NCBI RefSeq assembly: GCF_000720635.1
Contig: NZ_JOCF01000032.1
Coordinates: 14,527-78,526, forward strand
Direction of reading: 5' to 3'
Origin: Streptomyces sp. NRRL WC-3742
GTDB lineage: Bacteria; Actinomycetota; Actinomycetes; Streptomycetales; Streptomycetaceae
Length of the DNA: 64,000 nt
Below are positions 31,955 through 40,867 of the stretch, piece by piece. The stretch's first letter is position 1. Each line of letters starts with the position of its first letter. The notes under the pieces were generated by a model. The model was not told where the DNA came from, did no database searches, and saw only the letters and a program-made list of their open reading frames with translations. The translations under genes were made by a program, and so were the position numbers.

Positions 31955-32143
31955 ATGGCGGGCAAGTTCGAGGTCTACGAGGACTCCGCAGGCAAGTACC
32001 GGTTCCGGCTCAAGGCGGGCAACGGCGAGATCGTCGCCACCGGCCAGGGCTACTCGAGCAAGGACGCCGCCCACAAGGGCGTCGAGGCGGTCCAGCGGGC
32101 GGCCGTCGACGCCTCGGTGGTGGACATGCCCAAGGCGGCCTGA
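31955..32143 (+). CDS. YegP-like DUF1508 protein
   Basis: The 62-residue protein starts behind GAGGAGGTGG. The whole length is a single DUF1508 repeat (KFEVYEDSAGKYRFRLKAGNGE, then GYSSKDAAHKGVEAV, quoted in parts: FEVYEDSAGKYRFRL). The family folds as a small beta-alpha unit and is often linked to stress; its function is unknown. Its stop is inside a 13-bp tandem repeat. Confidence 0.92.
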   Translation: MAGKFEVYEDSAGKYRFRLKAGNGEIVATGQGYSSKDAAHKGVEAVQRAAVDASVVDMPKAA

Positions 32144-32177
32144 CGGGCACCCCTGACGGGCACCCCTGACGGGCACC
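32141..32177. repeat. 13-bp tandem repeats over the DUF1508 stop codon
   Basis: TGACGGGCACCCC is repeated at 32141 and 32154, with a third copy of 11 bp at 32167. The first TGA is the stop codon. Confidence 0.9.
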
Positions 32178-32305
32178 CGGAGTCACCCACCCCCGCCGGC
32201 GGGGCCAAGCGCGGGGCACCTCTGCGTAAAAATCCCGCCGGACCCACCCCCACCAGCGGTTTCGCGCCGATAATGGGGCCAGGGACTCCACGGGAGGTGG
32301 TGGTC

Positions 32306-32620
32306 GTGATCGTCAGGATCTGGGCCGGGCAGGTCGTCGCCGGTCGCCTGGAGGAGTTCTGCGCGCACCTGGTGGCCCAGGTGATCCCGCAGCTCGGGCA
32401 GACGGACGGCTGCCTCGGCGGCGAACTGCTGCGCTCGGTGGCCGAGGACGGGCAGCGGGTGCTCGTGCTCAGCCGCTGGCGCGACGAGGAGGCCCTGCGC
32501 GGCTACGCCGGGCCGATGTGGCGGATCCGGCCGGTCTGGTCGGAGGGGGAGATGACCTACCTCGCGCACCCGCCGGAGGTGACCCACTTCACCACCACCG
32601 CTCTGCCCGCCGCCGCCTGA
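32306..32620 (+). CDS. ABM-domain (antibiotic biosynthesis monooxygenase-like) protein
   Basis: The 104-residue protein has a GTG start behind GGGAGGTGG. VRIWAGQVVAGRLEEFCAHL and VLVLSRWRDEEALRGYAG match the dimeric alpha/beta barrel. The members range from monooxygenases to heme-degrading enzymes or non-catalytic proteins. It is not part of a biosynthetic cluster, so a general role is more likely. Confidence 0.75.
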   Translation: MIVRIWAGQVVAGRLEEFCAHLVAQVIPQLGQTDGCLGGELLRSVAEDGQRVLVLSRWRDEEALRGYAGPMWRIRPVWSEGEMTYLAHPPEVTHFTTTALPAAA

Positions 32621-32648
32621 GCCGTGTCCTTCGGCTCACGCCGGGCGG
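32621..32648. mobile_element. Orphan IS/MITE end fragment
   Basis: GCCGTGTCCTTCGGCTCACG followed by CCGGGCGG closely matches the terminal repeat of the element at 63681-63905, with one changed base. It touches the stop of the ABM gene. No second end is seen nearby. The 32649-32790 stretch shows no gene. Confidence 0.5.
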
Positions 32649-32790
32649 TCGCAGCTCGCCCCCCTCCGGAGGGCCCGCCCCGGAGGGGTCGCGCATTCCC
32701 GCCCCCCGCGTGAAACAGCCCACACCCCGGGGCCCTCCCTGAGCCCTCGCGCCGCGTGGCACAATGACGGGCAACAGCAGTGACGTTCAG

Positions 32791-32914
32791 CGCACTCCGG
32801 GGTCGGTGAAAATCCGAACCGGCGGTTACAGTCCGCGACCCGTCCGCAGCCAGCGGCCGGTTGACCAGGTGAAATTCCTGGACCGACGGTTAAAGTCCGG
32901 ATGGGAGGCGTGCG
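32791..32914 (+). promoter_or_regulatory. FMN riboswitch (RFN element)
   Basis: Conserved RFN segments occur in order: GGGTCGGTGAAAATCCG (32800-32816), ACCGGCGGTTACAGTCCGCGA, CCAGGTGAAATTCCTGGACCGACGG split around 32865-32890, and AAAGTCCGGATGGGAGG (32893-32909). P1 is CGCAC (32791-32795) with GTGCG (32910-32914). FMN binding should lower expression of the rib operon. Confidence 0.95.
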
Positions 32915-32935
32915 CGGGCGGACGAAGAGCAGTAT

Positions 32936-32998
32936 CCGTGGTTCCACGAGGTCGGTCGCGATCGCATGCGGTCGCAGAGCGAACGAGCAGAACCACGG
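32936..32998 (+). terminator. Expression-platform hairpin of the FMN riboswitch
   Basis: CCGTGGTTC (32936-32944) pairs with GAACCACGG (32990-32998), enclosing a smaller GCGATCGC-centred stem. It follows the aptamer directly and could be the terminator controlled by FMN. The leader then runs 170 nt to ribE with no further gene. Confidence 0.5.
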
Positions 32999-33169
32999 GC
33001 AGGTGAGTGACGGGAGCCAGTGCTCCCGGCCGGGAGAGCGATCCCCTGGCGGCCTCAAACACCGCACCCCCGACCAGGGGTACGGCCAGGGGGCCCGCGC
33101 ACCGGTGCCCGTCCGTGTCATCTCCCTCTGCCGCCCCGGAGTCCGCGCCCCAAGCGCGAGGAGACCCGG

Positions 33170-33853
33170 GTGTTCACCGGCATCATCGAAGAGCTCGGCG
33201 AGGTCGTGTCGATCGAGGAGATCGGCGACTCCTCGCGAATCCGCCTGCGCGGCCCGGTGGTCTGTGCCGATGCGAGCCACGGCGCCTCCATCGCGGTCAA
33301 CGGCGTCTGCCTGACCGTCGTCGACACCCCGGACGAACTGGCCGCCGGCACCGGCGAGTTCAGCGCCGACGTGATGGCCGAGACCCTCCACCGTTCCAGC
33401 CTGGGCGAGTTGAAGCCCGGCTCGCCGGTCAACCTCGAGCGCGCCATGGCGCTCGGCGCCCGGCTCGGCGGACACCTGGTGCAGGGTCATGTCGACGCCA
33501 CCGGACGGCTGTTGAGCCGGGAGCCCGGCGAGCGCGACGCCAACGGCGACCTGCGCTGGGAGGTGCTGCGCTTCTCGCTGCCCGCCACCGTCTCCCGCTA
33601 CCTGGTGGAGAAGGGCTCGATCACGGTCGACGGCGTCAGCCTCACCGTGGTGGAGGCGGCCCTCGACAGCTTCACCGTCAGCCTCATCCCGGCCACCCTC
33701 GCCCTGACCACGCTCGGCGCGAAGACCGTCGGCGAGAGCGTCAACCTGGAGGTGGACGTCCTCGCCAAGTACGTGGAGCGCCTCCTCGAGGCCCGCACGC
33801 TCCCCACCCTCCCGAACCTGCCGAACCTGCCCGAGACGGGGGAGACCAAGTGA
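33170..33853 (+). CDS. ribE: Riboflavin synthase alpha chain
   Basis: The 227-residue protein starts GTG-TTC-ACC ([12 protein letters not shown]) behind GAGGAG. It has two lumazine-binding repeats, each with its signature ([11 protein letters not shown], about residue 42; [11 protein letters not shown], about 150). The last 20 residues are a PNLPNLP-type repeat before a GTGA overlap with ribM. It dismutates 6,7-dimethyl-8-ribityllumazine into riboflavin. The FMN riboswitch lies upstream. ribD is not in this operon. Confidence 0.95.
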   Translation: MFTGIIEELGEVVSIEEIGDSSRIRLRGPVVCADASHGASIAVNGVCLTVVDTPDELAAGTGEFSADVMAETLHRSSLGELKPGSPVNLERAMALGARLGGHLVQGHVDATGRLLSREPGERDANGDLRWEVLRFSLPATVSRYLVEKGSITVDGVSLTVVEAALDSFTVSLIPATLALTTLGAKTVGESVNLEVDVLAKYVERLLEARTLPTLPNLPNLPETGETK

Positions 33854-34497
33854 GCTGGCTCAGCGGCGAGGCGTTCACCGTCCTCGGCGAACACGTGAAG
33901 TGGGCCGACATGATCGGCAACCTGCTCGGTTTCGGCGCCCTCGCCCTCGGCTGGCGCCGCTCGATGTGGAGCTGGCCCGTGCAGCTCCTCTCCGGCGCCG
34001 TGCTGATCACCGCCTACCTCGGCGGCCACGTCCCCGGCCTGATCGGCAAGCAGCTGATCATCATCACCACGGCCGTCTGGGGCTGGCGGCAGTGGCGCCT
34101 CGGCCGCCGCGACACCGGCACGATCGCCGTACGGTTCGCCACCTGGCCCGAGCGCGCCGTCCTGGCCGGGGGCACCGCCGTCGCCACCGTCGCCCTGGCG
34201 CTGCTCTTCACCTCGTACCCGAGCCTGTCCTGGAGCCCCTGGTCGGACGCCTACATCTTCGTCGGCACCCTGGCCGCGATGATCGCCCAGGCGCGCGGCT
34301 GGCTGGAGTTCTGGTTCGCCTGGATCGCCGTCGACGTGGTCGGCGTCCCCTTCGCCTTCAACAGCGGCTACACCTTCTCCGGCCTCACCTACTCCGTCTA
34401 CTTCGTCCTGGTGATCCTCGGCCTGCGCTCCTGGTGGATGAGCACCCGTGAGCCCCGAGTCACCGCCGCCAACGTCCCGCAGGGAGTCACGGCATGA
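33850..34497 (+). CDS. ribM: PnuC-family riboflavin transporter RibM
   Basis: The 215-residue protein has seven to eight helices. The PnuC fold pattern includes [20 protein letters not shown] and [19 protein letters not shown]. Its position between ribE and ribBA, with overlaps on both sides, is that of RibM, shown in Streptomyces davaonensis to import riboflavin and roseoflavin by facilitated diffusion. Expression is tied to the FMN riboswitch. Confidence 0.92.
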   Translation: MSWLSGEAFTVLGEHVKWADMIGNLLGFGALALGWRRSMWSWPVQLLSGAVLITAYLGGHVPGLIGKQLIIITTAVWGWRQWRLGRRDTGTIAVRFATWPERAVLAGGTAVATVALALLFTSYPSLSWSPWSDAYIFVGTLAAMIAQARGWLEFWFAWIAVDVVGVPFAFNSGYTFSGLTYSVYFVLVILGLRSWWMSTREPRVTAANVPQGVTA

Positions 34498-35771
34498 CCG
34501 AGAACCAGACGCACCCCGACGGCGACGACGGCCTCGCCGACATCGTCCTCGACCCGGTCGAGCGCGCCATCGCCGACATCGCCCTCGGGCGGGCCGTGAT
34601 CGTGGTCGACGACGAGAACCGCGAGAACGAGGGCGACTTCATCTTCGCGGCCTCCGCCGCCACCCCCGAGCTGATGGCCTTCACCATCCGCTACAGCTCC
34701 GGCGTCATCTGCGTCCCCATGACCGGGGACGAGCTGGACCGCCTCAAGCTCCCGCCCATGACGGCCGTCAACGAGGACCGCAAGGGCACCGCCTACGCCG
34801 TCTCCGTGGACGCCCGCGAGGGCGTGGACACCGGCATCTCCGCCGCCGACCGCGCCCGGACCGTACGGCTGCTCTCCTCGCCCGGCACCGAGCCCGGCGA
34901 CCTCACCCGCCCCGGGCACGTCTTCCCGCTGCGCGCCGTCGAGGGCGGCGTGCTGGCCCGCCCCGGCCACACCGAGGCGACCGTCGACCTGGCCCGCCTC
35001 GCCGGGCTGGCGCCGGCCGGCGTCTGCGTCGAGGTGGTCAACGACGACGGCACCATGGCGCGGCTGCCCGAGCTGGTCGTCTTCGCCCGGGAGCACGGCC
35101 TCGCGATCATCTCCATCGCGGACCTGATCGCCTACCGCCGCCGCACCGAGCTGCACGTGGACCGGGCCGCCGTCACCTCCCTGCCCACCCGGTACGGCGA
35201 CTTCACCGCCGTCGGCTACCAGGGCACCATCGACGGCGTCGAGCACCTCGCCCTGGTGGCGGGCGGCCTCGGCCCGGACGGGCGGCTGCCGGACGGCGAG
35301 GACGTGCTGGTGCGCGTCCACTCCGAGTGCCTGACCGGCGACGTCTTCGGCTCGCTGCGCTGCGACTGCGGCCCGCAGCTGGACGCCTCGCTCGAGCGCG
35401 TCGCCGAGGCCGGCCGGGGCGTGGTGCTCTACCTGCGCGGCCACGAGGGCCGGGGGATCGGCCTGATGCACAAGCTGCGGGCGTACGAGCTCCAGGAGCA
35501 GGGGCGCGACACCGTCGACGCCAACCTGGAGCTGGGCCTGCCCGCCGACGCCCGCGACTACAGCATCGGCGCCCAGATGCTGGTGGACCTCGGGGTCCGC
35601 TCGCTGACCCTGCTCACCAACAACCCGGAGAAGCTCACCGCGCTCACCGACCACGGCCTCAAGGTCAAGGGGCGCGAGGCGGTCGAGATCGCGCCGAGCG
35701 AGCACAACCTGCGCTACCTGCGCACCAAGCGCGACCGGATGGGCCACGACCTGCCCGGCCTGGGCTCCTGA
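34494..35771 (+). CDS. ribBA: Bifunctional 3,4-dihydroxy-2-butanone-4-phosphate synthase / GTP cyclohydrolase II
   Basis: The 425-residue protein has the RibB domain first (about 20-220; [31 protein letters not shown]). The RibA domain follows (about 225-420; [20 protein letters not shown] with zinc cysteines, GHEGRGIGL). It supplies both precursors of the lumazine. ATG overlaps the ribM stop (ATGA). Confidence 0.97.
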   Translation: MTENQTHPDGDDGLADIVLDPVERAIADIALGRAVIVVDDENRENEGDFIFAASAATPELMAFTIRYSSGVICVPMTGDELDRLKLPPMTAVNEDRKGTAYAVSVDAREGVDTGISAADRARTVRLLSSPGTEPGDLTRPGHVFPLRAVEGGVLARPGHTEATVDLARLAGLAPAGVCVEVVNDDGTMARLPELVVFAREHGLAIISIADLIAYRRRTELHVDRAAVTSLPTRYGDFTAVGYQGTIDGVEHLALVAGGLGPDGRLPDGEDVLVRVHSECLTGDVFGSLRCDCGPQLDASLERVAEAGRGVVLYLRGHEGRGIGLMHKLRAYELQEQGRDTVDANLELGLPADARDYSIGAQMLVDLGVRSLTLLTNNPEKLTALTDHGLKVKGREAVEIAPSEHNLRYLRTKRDRMGHDLPGLGS

Positions 35772-35806
35772 ACCACCTCACCACGTACGGAAAGTAGGAA
35801 CAGAGC

Positions 35807-36280
35807 ATGAGCGGCCACGGAGCCCCCGAGCTGACCATCGACGGCGTCGCCGACCTCAAGGTCGCGGTCATCGCCGCCCAGTGGCACGACAAGGTGATGA
35901 ACGGCCTGCTGGACGGCGCCCACCGCGCCCTCAAGGAGCTGGGCATCGCCGAGCCCACCGTGCTGCGCGTGCCCGGCACCTTCGAGCTGCCCGTCGCCGC
36001 CAAGCGCCTCGCCGAGCGCGGCTACGACGCCGTCGTCGCCCTCGGCGTGGTGATCCGCGGCGGCACCCCGCACTTCGACTACGTCTGCCAGGCGGCCACC
36101 GTCGGCCTCACCCAGGTCAGCGTCGACACCGGCGTCCCCGTCGGCTTCGGCGTGCTGACCTGCGACAACGAGGAGCAGGCCCTCGACCGGGCCGGCCTGC
36201 CGGGCTCCGCCGAGGACAAGGGCCACGAGGCCGTCACCGCCGCCGTCGCCACCGCCGCGGTGCTGCGCGCCGCGCTCTGA
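35807..36280 (+). CDS. ribH: 6,7-dimethyl-8-ribityllumazine synthase
   Basis: The 157-residue protein has the RibH hallmarks: [33 protein letters not shown] and catalytic His in [12 protein letters not shown] (about residue 88). It joins the pyrimidine and the butanone phosphate and forms icosahedral or pentameric assemblies. It ends the riboflavin operon 32 bp before a strong hairpin. Confidence 0.96.
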   Translation: MSGHGAPELTIDGVADLKVAVIAAQWHDKVMNGLLDGAHRALKELGIAEPTVLRVPGTFELPVAAKRLAERGYDAVVALGVVIRGGTPHFDYVCQAATVGLTQVSVDTGVPVGFGVLTCDNEEQALDRAGLPGSAEDKGHEAVTAAVATAAVLRAAL

Positions 36281-36311
36281 CACCGGCCGGTCCGGGCCTT
36301 CCCGGAACCTT

Positions 36312-36351
36312 CCCGGACCGTGGACGTCCACCCGACCGTCCACGGTCCGGG
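36312..36351 (+). terminator. Terminator after ribH
   Basis: A perfect 14-bp stem (CCCGGACCGTGGAC, 36312-36325, with 36338-36351) over a 12-nt loop separates ribH from hisE. Confidence 0.75.
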
Positions 36352-36397
36352 ACCGTTTACCGCCCGTCCGCCCGCACGCCGTAAGGTGAGTCCCATC

Positions 36398-36670
36398 ATG
36401 GCTTCGAAGACATTCGAGGAGCTCTTCGCCGAGCTCCAGCAGAAGGCCGCCACCGGCGACCCCTCGTCCTCCCGTACCGCGCAGCTCGTCCAGCAGGGCG
36501 TCCATGCGATCGGCAAGAAGGTCGTCGAGGAGGCCGCCGAGGTCTGGATGGCCGCCGAGTTCCAGTCCGACGAGCAGACGGCCGAGGAGATCTCGCAACT
36601 CCTCTACCACCTTCAGGTGATGATGATCGCCCGCAAGCTGACGCTCGACGACGTCTACAAGTACCTCTAA
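36398..36670 (+). CDS. hisE: Phosphoribosyl-ATP pyrophosphatase
   Basis: The 90-residue MazG-like helical protein carries the metal-binding [11 protein letters not shown] motif and ends [10 protein letters not shown]. It hydrolyses phosphoribosyl-ATP, the second step of histidine synthesis. The start at 36398 has GTAAGGTGAG. Directly followed by hisG, as in other actinomycetes. Confidence 0.95.
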   Translation: MASKTFEELFAELQQKAATGDPSSSRTAQLVQQGVHAIGKKVVEEAAEVWMAAEFQSDEQTAEEISQLLYHLQVMMIARKLTLDDVYKYL

Positions 36671-36721
36671 GCCCGACCCTCAGTAGCACTCCCTCCCCAA
36701 CAGGTAAGGAAGCAACCTCCC

Positions 36722-37570
36722 ATGCTGCGCATCGCCGTCCCCAACAAGGGTTCGCTCTCGGGTCCCGCGGCGGAGATGCTCCATGAGGCCGGCTACCGCC
36801 AGCGCAAGGACCCGAAGGAACTGGTCCTGGTCGACCCGAACAACGAGGTCGAGTTCTTCTTCCTGCGCCCGCGCGACATCGCCGTCTACGTCGGCTCCGG
36901 CCGCCTCGACGTCGGCATCACCGGCCGCGACCTGCTCCTGGACTCGCACTCCAACGCGGAGGAGGTGCTCGCCCTCGGCTTCGCCGCATCGACCTTCCGC
37001 TTCGCCCGCCCCGAGGGCGTGCAGGTCGAGGACGTCAAGGGCCTGGAGGGCCTGCGCATCGCGACCTCCTACACGGGCCTGGTCGAGCAGCACCTCGCCG
37101 ACAACGGCGTGAAGGCGACGGTCACCAAGCTGGACGGCGCGGTCGAGACCGCGGTGCAGCTCGGCGTCGCCGACGTGATCGCCGACGTGGTGGAGACCGG
37201 CACCAGCCTGCGCAACGCGGGCCTGGAGGTGTTCGGCGAGCCGATCCTGATCTCCGACGCCGTGGTGATCCGCCCCAAGGGCGCCGGCGAGGACGCGGGC
37301 GTGGACCAGTTCCTGCGCCGCCTCCAGGGCGTCCTGGTGGCCCGCCGCTACGTGCTGATGGACTACGACATCCGGGCCGAGAAGGTCGGCGCCGCCGTGG
37401 CGCTCACCCCGGGCCTGGAGTCGCCGACCGTCTCCCCGCTGCACACCGAGGGCTGGGTGGCCGTCCGCTCGATGGTGCTGCGCAAGGAGGCCCAGCAGAT
37501 CATGGACGACCTGTGGGGCATCGGTGCCCGCGCGATCCTGGTCACCAACATCCACGCCTGCCGCCTCTGA
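36722..37570 (+). CDS. hisG: ATP phosphoribosyltransferase (long form)
   Basis: The 282-residue long-form HisG has the periplasmic-binding-like catalytic part (IAVPNKGSLSG, RPRDIAVYVGSG-like region, GRLDVGITGRDLL, IATSYTGLV, VADVVETGTSL). The C-terminal ACT-like regulatory domain (about 210-282) gives histidine feedback. It catalyses the first step of histidine synthesis. Five 17-bp repeats start on its stop codon. Confidence 0.96.
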   Translation: MLRIAVPNKGSLSGPAAEMLHEAGYRQRKDPKELVLVDPNNEVEFFFLRPRDIAVYVGSGRLDVGITGRDLLLDSHSNAEEVLALGFAASTFRFARPEGVQVEDVKGLEGLRIATSYTGLVEQHLADNGVKATVTKLDGAVETAVQLGVADVIADVVETGTSLRNAGLEVFGEPILISDAVVIRPKGAGEDAGVDQFLRRLQGVLVARRYVLMDYDIRAEKVGAAVALTPGLESPTVSPLHTEGWVAVRSMVLRKEAQQIMDDLWGIGARAILVTNIHACRL

Positions 37571-37651
37571 CCCGCCACGAGCGCTGACCCGCCACGAGCG
37601 CTGACCCGCCACGGGCGGCGACCCGCCACGAGCGCTGACCTGCCGCGAGGT
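37567..37651. repeat. Five 17-bp tandem repeats starting on the hisG stop
   Basis: CTGACCCGCCACGAGCG is repeated at 37567, 37584, 37601, 37618 and 37635. The first two copies are identical and the later ones increasingly diverged. TGA of the first copy is the hisG stop. Confidence 0.92.
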
Positions 37652-37742
37652 CCACAGGTAAAGAACGGTTCAATAGGGGCGGGGACGCCGGCCGGCGTCC
37701 CCGCCCCTGCGCTGCCGCCACCCGAACCACCGGAGACCGAAC

Positions 37743-38183
37743 GTGTCCACGCCGCCCGTCCAGTACCCCGTCACCTGGGCGCCCCGCCGCACCCGCGCCG
37801 TGCTGCTGCCGGTCTGCGCGCTGCTGGTGGCGCTGTTCGCGGTGCTGGCCGTGCTGCTCCCGGAGAGCTGGCAGCTCAACGACCGGATCATGATGGTCAT
37901 GAGCGGCGTCCTGTTCGCCGCCGTGGGCCTGATGCTGGCCCGCCCCCGGGTGAGCGCCGACGCGGACGGCGTGACGGTGATCAACTTCGTCCGCACCCGC
38001 CGCCTGGCCTGGGCCGAGATCGTCCGGGTCAATCTCCGCCAGGGCGACCCGTGGGCCACCCTCGACCTCGCGGACGGCACCTCGCTGGCCGCCGTCGGCA
38101 TCCAGCCCGGCGTCGGCCGGAACCAGGCCATCGCGGACGCCCGCGCCCTGCGCGACCTGGTCGACCACCACGCGGGCCACTGA
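37743..38183 (+). CDS. PH-domain membrane protein
   Basis: The 146-residue protein starts at GTG. Two helices (about 20-40 and 48-66) are followed by a bacterial PH-like beta domain (ARPRVSADADGVTVINFVRTRRLAWAEIVRV, quoted in part). Such proteins follow hisG in many Streptomyces and have unknown function. The 218-bp stretch after it (38184-38401) has only a small hairpin (GGACGATCCGTCC at 38339) and a TACGCT -10-like hexamer near 38254. Confidence 0.8.
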   Translation: MSTPPVQYPVTWAPRRTRAVLLPVCALLVALFAVLAVLLPESWQLNDRIMMVMSGVLFAAVGLMLARPRVSADADGVTVINFVRTRRLAWAEIVRVNLRQGDPWATLDLADGTSLAAVGIQPGVGRNQAIADARALRDLVDHHAGH

Positions 38184-38401
38184 AGCCAGGCCACCAACCC
38201 CGGACCACCGAACCCGGGCCCGAACGGGCCTGCGAGCCATGTCCGGATATCGTCTACGCTGGTAAAAGCGGGGCAAAGCTTTCCGCCCCCCGAACGACCT
38301 GCCCGCACATGACCTGAGGAGTGACACTCCCCCTCGATGGACGATCCGTCCGGTAGTACCTGCGCCGCCTCACTTCCCACCACCGGAAGGCAGGCGGCAC
38401 T

Positions 38402-39745
38402 GTGATCACCGCCTGGCTGCTGTTGCTCGCGGCCGTCCTGCTGATCCTCGCCAACGGCCTCTTCGTCGCCGCCGAGTTCGCCTTCGTGACCGTCGAGCGC
38501 GGGGCCGTGGACCGTTCCGCCGCGGCCGGCGACGCCAAGTCCGGCCGCGTGGCCAGGGCCCTGCGGCACCTCTCGTTCGAGCTCTCCGGCGCCCAGCTGG
38601 GCATCACCGTCACCTCCCTGGTGGTCGGCATGCTCGCCGAGCCGGCCCTGTCGACCCTGCTGAGCCCCGTCATGACCGCCGTCGGCGTGCCCGACGCGGC
38701 CGCGCGCGGCGTCGCCGTGGTGGTCGGCATGGTGCTCGCCACCGTCGTCCAGATGGTGATCGGCGAGCTGGTGCCGAAGAACTGGGCGATCTCCCGCCCG
38801 CTCCAGGTGGCCCGCGCGGTCGCCGCCCCGCACATGGCCTTCTCGCTCGTCTGCCGCCCGCTGATCAGCTTCCTGAACGGCGTGGCCGACCGGACGGTGC
38901 GCGCCTTCGGTGTCGAACCGCAGGAGGAGCTGGACCACGCCCGCACCCCGGACGAGCTGGTCGCCCTGGCCCGCCACTCGGCGAAGGCCGGCGCCATAGA
39001 CGAGGAGTCGGCGCGGCTGTTCGTCCGCACCCTGGGCCTGGGCGAGCTCACCGCCGAGTCCGTGATGACCCCGCGCATCGACGTGTCCGCCCTGCAGGGC
39101 GACGCCACCGCCTCCGACGTCATCAACCTCACCCGGGCCACGGGCCTGTCCCGCTTCCCGGTGTACGCCGACAGCCTGGACGAGGTCACCGGCATCGTCA
39201 CGCTCAAGGACGCCCTCGCCGTCCCGGCCGCCCGCCGCGGCCTGGTCCGGGTGGCCGAGCTGGCCGCGCCCCCGCTGCTGGTGCCCGAGACCCTGCCCGC
39301 CGAGCGGCTGCTCGACCGGCTGCGCAAGCTCCAGCCGATGGCCATCGTCGTGGACGAGTACGGCGGCACCGCCGGCGTCGTCACCGTCGAGGACATCGTC
39401 GAGGAGATCGTCGGCGAGGTGCAGGACGAGCACGACCCGGCCGACCACCCCGACCTCCTCGCCCTGCCCGCCGTCAACGGCCTGCCGGTCTGGCAGGCGG
39501 ACGGCCGCGCCCGGCTCGACCAGCTGGAGCGCATCGGCCTGCACGCCCCGGACGGCCCGTACGAGACGCTGGCCGGCCTGGTCGCCGACCTGCTCGGCAA
39601 GCTCCCCGAGGTCGGCGAGCGGGCCGAACTGCCCGGCTGGCGGCTCACCGTCACCGGCGTCGACCGCCACCGCACCAGCGAGGTCCGGGTGGAACGCACC
39701 GCCGCGCCCACGCTGTTCGGCGACGACAGGGGCGGCTCCCGATGA
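38402..39745 (+). CDS. HlyC/CorC (CNNM)-family membrane protein, first of a pair
   Basis: The 447-residue protein has a CNNM/DUF21 membrane domain (about 1-195; NGLFVAAEFAFVTVERGAVD, GELVPKNWAI). A CBS pair follows (about 210-335; VMTPRIDVSAL, RFPVYADSLDEVTGIVTLKDAL) and then a CorC-HlyC domain. CNNM proteins are linked to Mg2+/Co2+ efflux or transport at the membrane. The ATGA overlap with the next gene suggests a heteromer. Confidence 0.9.
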   Translation: MITAWLLLLAAVLLILANGLFVAAEFAFVTVERGAVDRSAAAGDAKSGRVARALRHLSFELSGAQLGITVTSLVVGMLAEPALSTLLSPVMTAVGVPDAAARGVAVVVGMVLATVVQMVIGELVPKNWAISRPLQVARAVAAPHMAFSLVCRPLISFLNGVADRTVRAFGVEPQEELDHARTPDELVALARHSAKAGAIDEESARLFVRTLGLGELTAESVMTPRIDVSALQGDATASDVINLTRATGLSRFPVYADSLDEVTGIVTLKDALAVPAARRGLVRVAELAAPPLLVPETLPAERLLDRLRKLQPMAIVVDEYGGTAGVVTVEDIVEEIVGEVQDEHDPADHPDLLALPAVNGLPVWQADGRARLDQLERIGLHAPDGPYETLAGLVADLLGKLPEVGERAELPGWRLTVTGVDRHRTSEVRVERTAAPTLFGDDRGGSR

Positions 39746-40782
39746 CCGCCCTCCAACTGCTGGTCGCGCTGCTGCTCCTGCTCGGCAACGCCTTCTTCGT
39801 CGGCGCCGAGTTCGCCGTCGTCTCGGTGCGCCGCAGCCAGATCGAGCCGCTCGCCGAGGCGGGCAACAAGCGCGCCCGCACCGTGCTGCACGCCCTGTCC
39901 AACGTCTCCGCGATGCTGGCCGCCGCCCAACTGGGCATCACCGTCTGCTCGCTGGGCCTCGGCGCGCTCGCCGAGCCGACCATCGCCTCCCTGCTGGAGG
40001 GCCCGTTCCACGCGATCGGCGTCCCCTCCGGCCTGATGCACCCGCTCAGCTACGGCATCTCGCTCGCCGTCGTGGTGTTCCTGCACATGGTGATGGGCGA
40101 GATGGTGCCGAAGAACATGGCCATGGCCGGCCCCGAGCGGGCCGCGCTCTGGCTCGGCCCGCCGCTGGACCGGCTGGCCCGCTGGCTCGCCCCGGTGATC
40201 CGGCTGCTGAACAGCCTGGCCAACGCCGTGCTCAGGATGTTCCGGGTGGAGGCCAAGGACGAGGTCGAGTCGGTGTTCACCACCGAGCAGCTGATGTACC
40301 TGCTCGTCGACTCCCGGGACGCGGGCCTGCTCGACCAGGGCCGCCAGGAGCGCCTGGAGGACGCCCTGGAGATGGGCCACCGCCCGGTCACCGACGTCCT
40401 GCTGCGCCCCGAGCAGCTCGTCACCGTGGACACCAAGGTGACGGCCGCCGAGGTCGAGGAGCTCGCCCTGCGCACCGGCTTCTCGCGCTTCCCGGTCACC
40501 GACGGGGACCCGGCGGGCCACGGCTACCTGGGGTACCTGCACCTCAAGGACATCCTCGACGTCGACGACCCGTCGGCGCCCGTCCCGGCCCGCCTGTGGC
40601 GCCCGATCACGGTGCTGCGCGGCAGCCTCCCGCTGGACGACGCCCTCGGCGCGATGCGCAGGGCCACCTGCCACCTGGCCGCCGTCCTCGACCAGGACGG
40701 CCGCACGCTGGGCGCGGTGATGCTGGAGGACGTCCTGGAGGAGCTGGTCGGCGAGATGCACGACCCGGACCACCGCGCCTGA
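39742..40782 (+). CDS. HlyC/CorC (CNNM)-family membrane protein, second of a pair
   Basis: This 346-residue paralogue of the preceding protein has the DUF21 domain (FFVGAEFAVVSVRRSQIEPL, GEMVPKNMAMAGPERAAL) and a CBS pair ending EDVLEELVGEMHD. It lacks the C-terminal CorC-HlyC domain present upstream. The two are translationally coupled. Confidence 0.9.
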   Translation: MTALQLLVALLLLLGNAFFVGAEFAVVSVRRSQIEPLAEAGNKRARTVLHALSNVSAMLAAAQLGITVCSLGLGALAEPTIASLLEGPFHAIGVPSGLMHPLSYGISLAVVVFLHMVMGEMVPKNMAMAGPERAALWLGPPLDRLARWLAPVIRLLNSLANAVLRMFRVEAKDEVESVFTTEQLMYLLVDSRDAGLLDQGRQERLEDALEMGHRPVTDVLLRPEQLVTVDTKVTAAEVEELALRTGFSRFPVTDGDPAGHGYLGYLHLKDILDVDDPSAPVPARLWRPITVLRGSLPLDDALGAMRRATCHLAAVLDQDGRTLGAVMLEDVLEELVGEMHDPDHRA

Positions 40783-40867
40783 GGTTCACGTACGTTCGCC
40801 GACGGCGATTCTGCCGACAGCAGCGAACGCTTCCCATGCCGGCCACCCTCGTCGCAGGGTGGTCGGC

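Noticed and set aside
32636..33490. Minus-strand frame of 284 codons across the FMN riboswitch
   Set aside because: It spans the riboswitch and the ribE start; its sequence has no domain and its codon bias changes along its length.
38184..38401. Possible metal riboswitch before the CorC/HlyC pair
   Set aside because: The leader has a small hairpin but none of the conserved yybP-ykoY or M-box segments.
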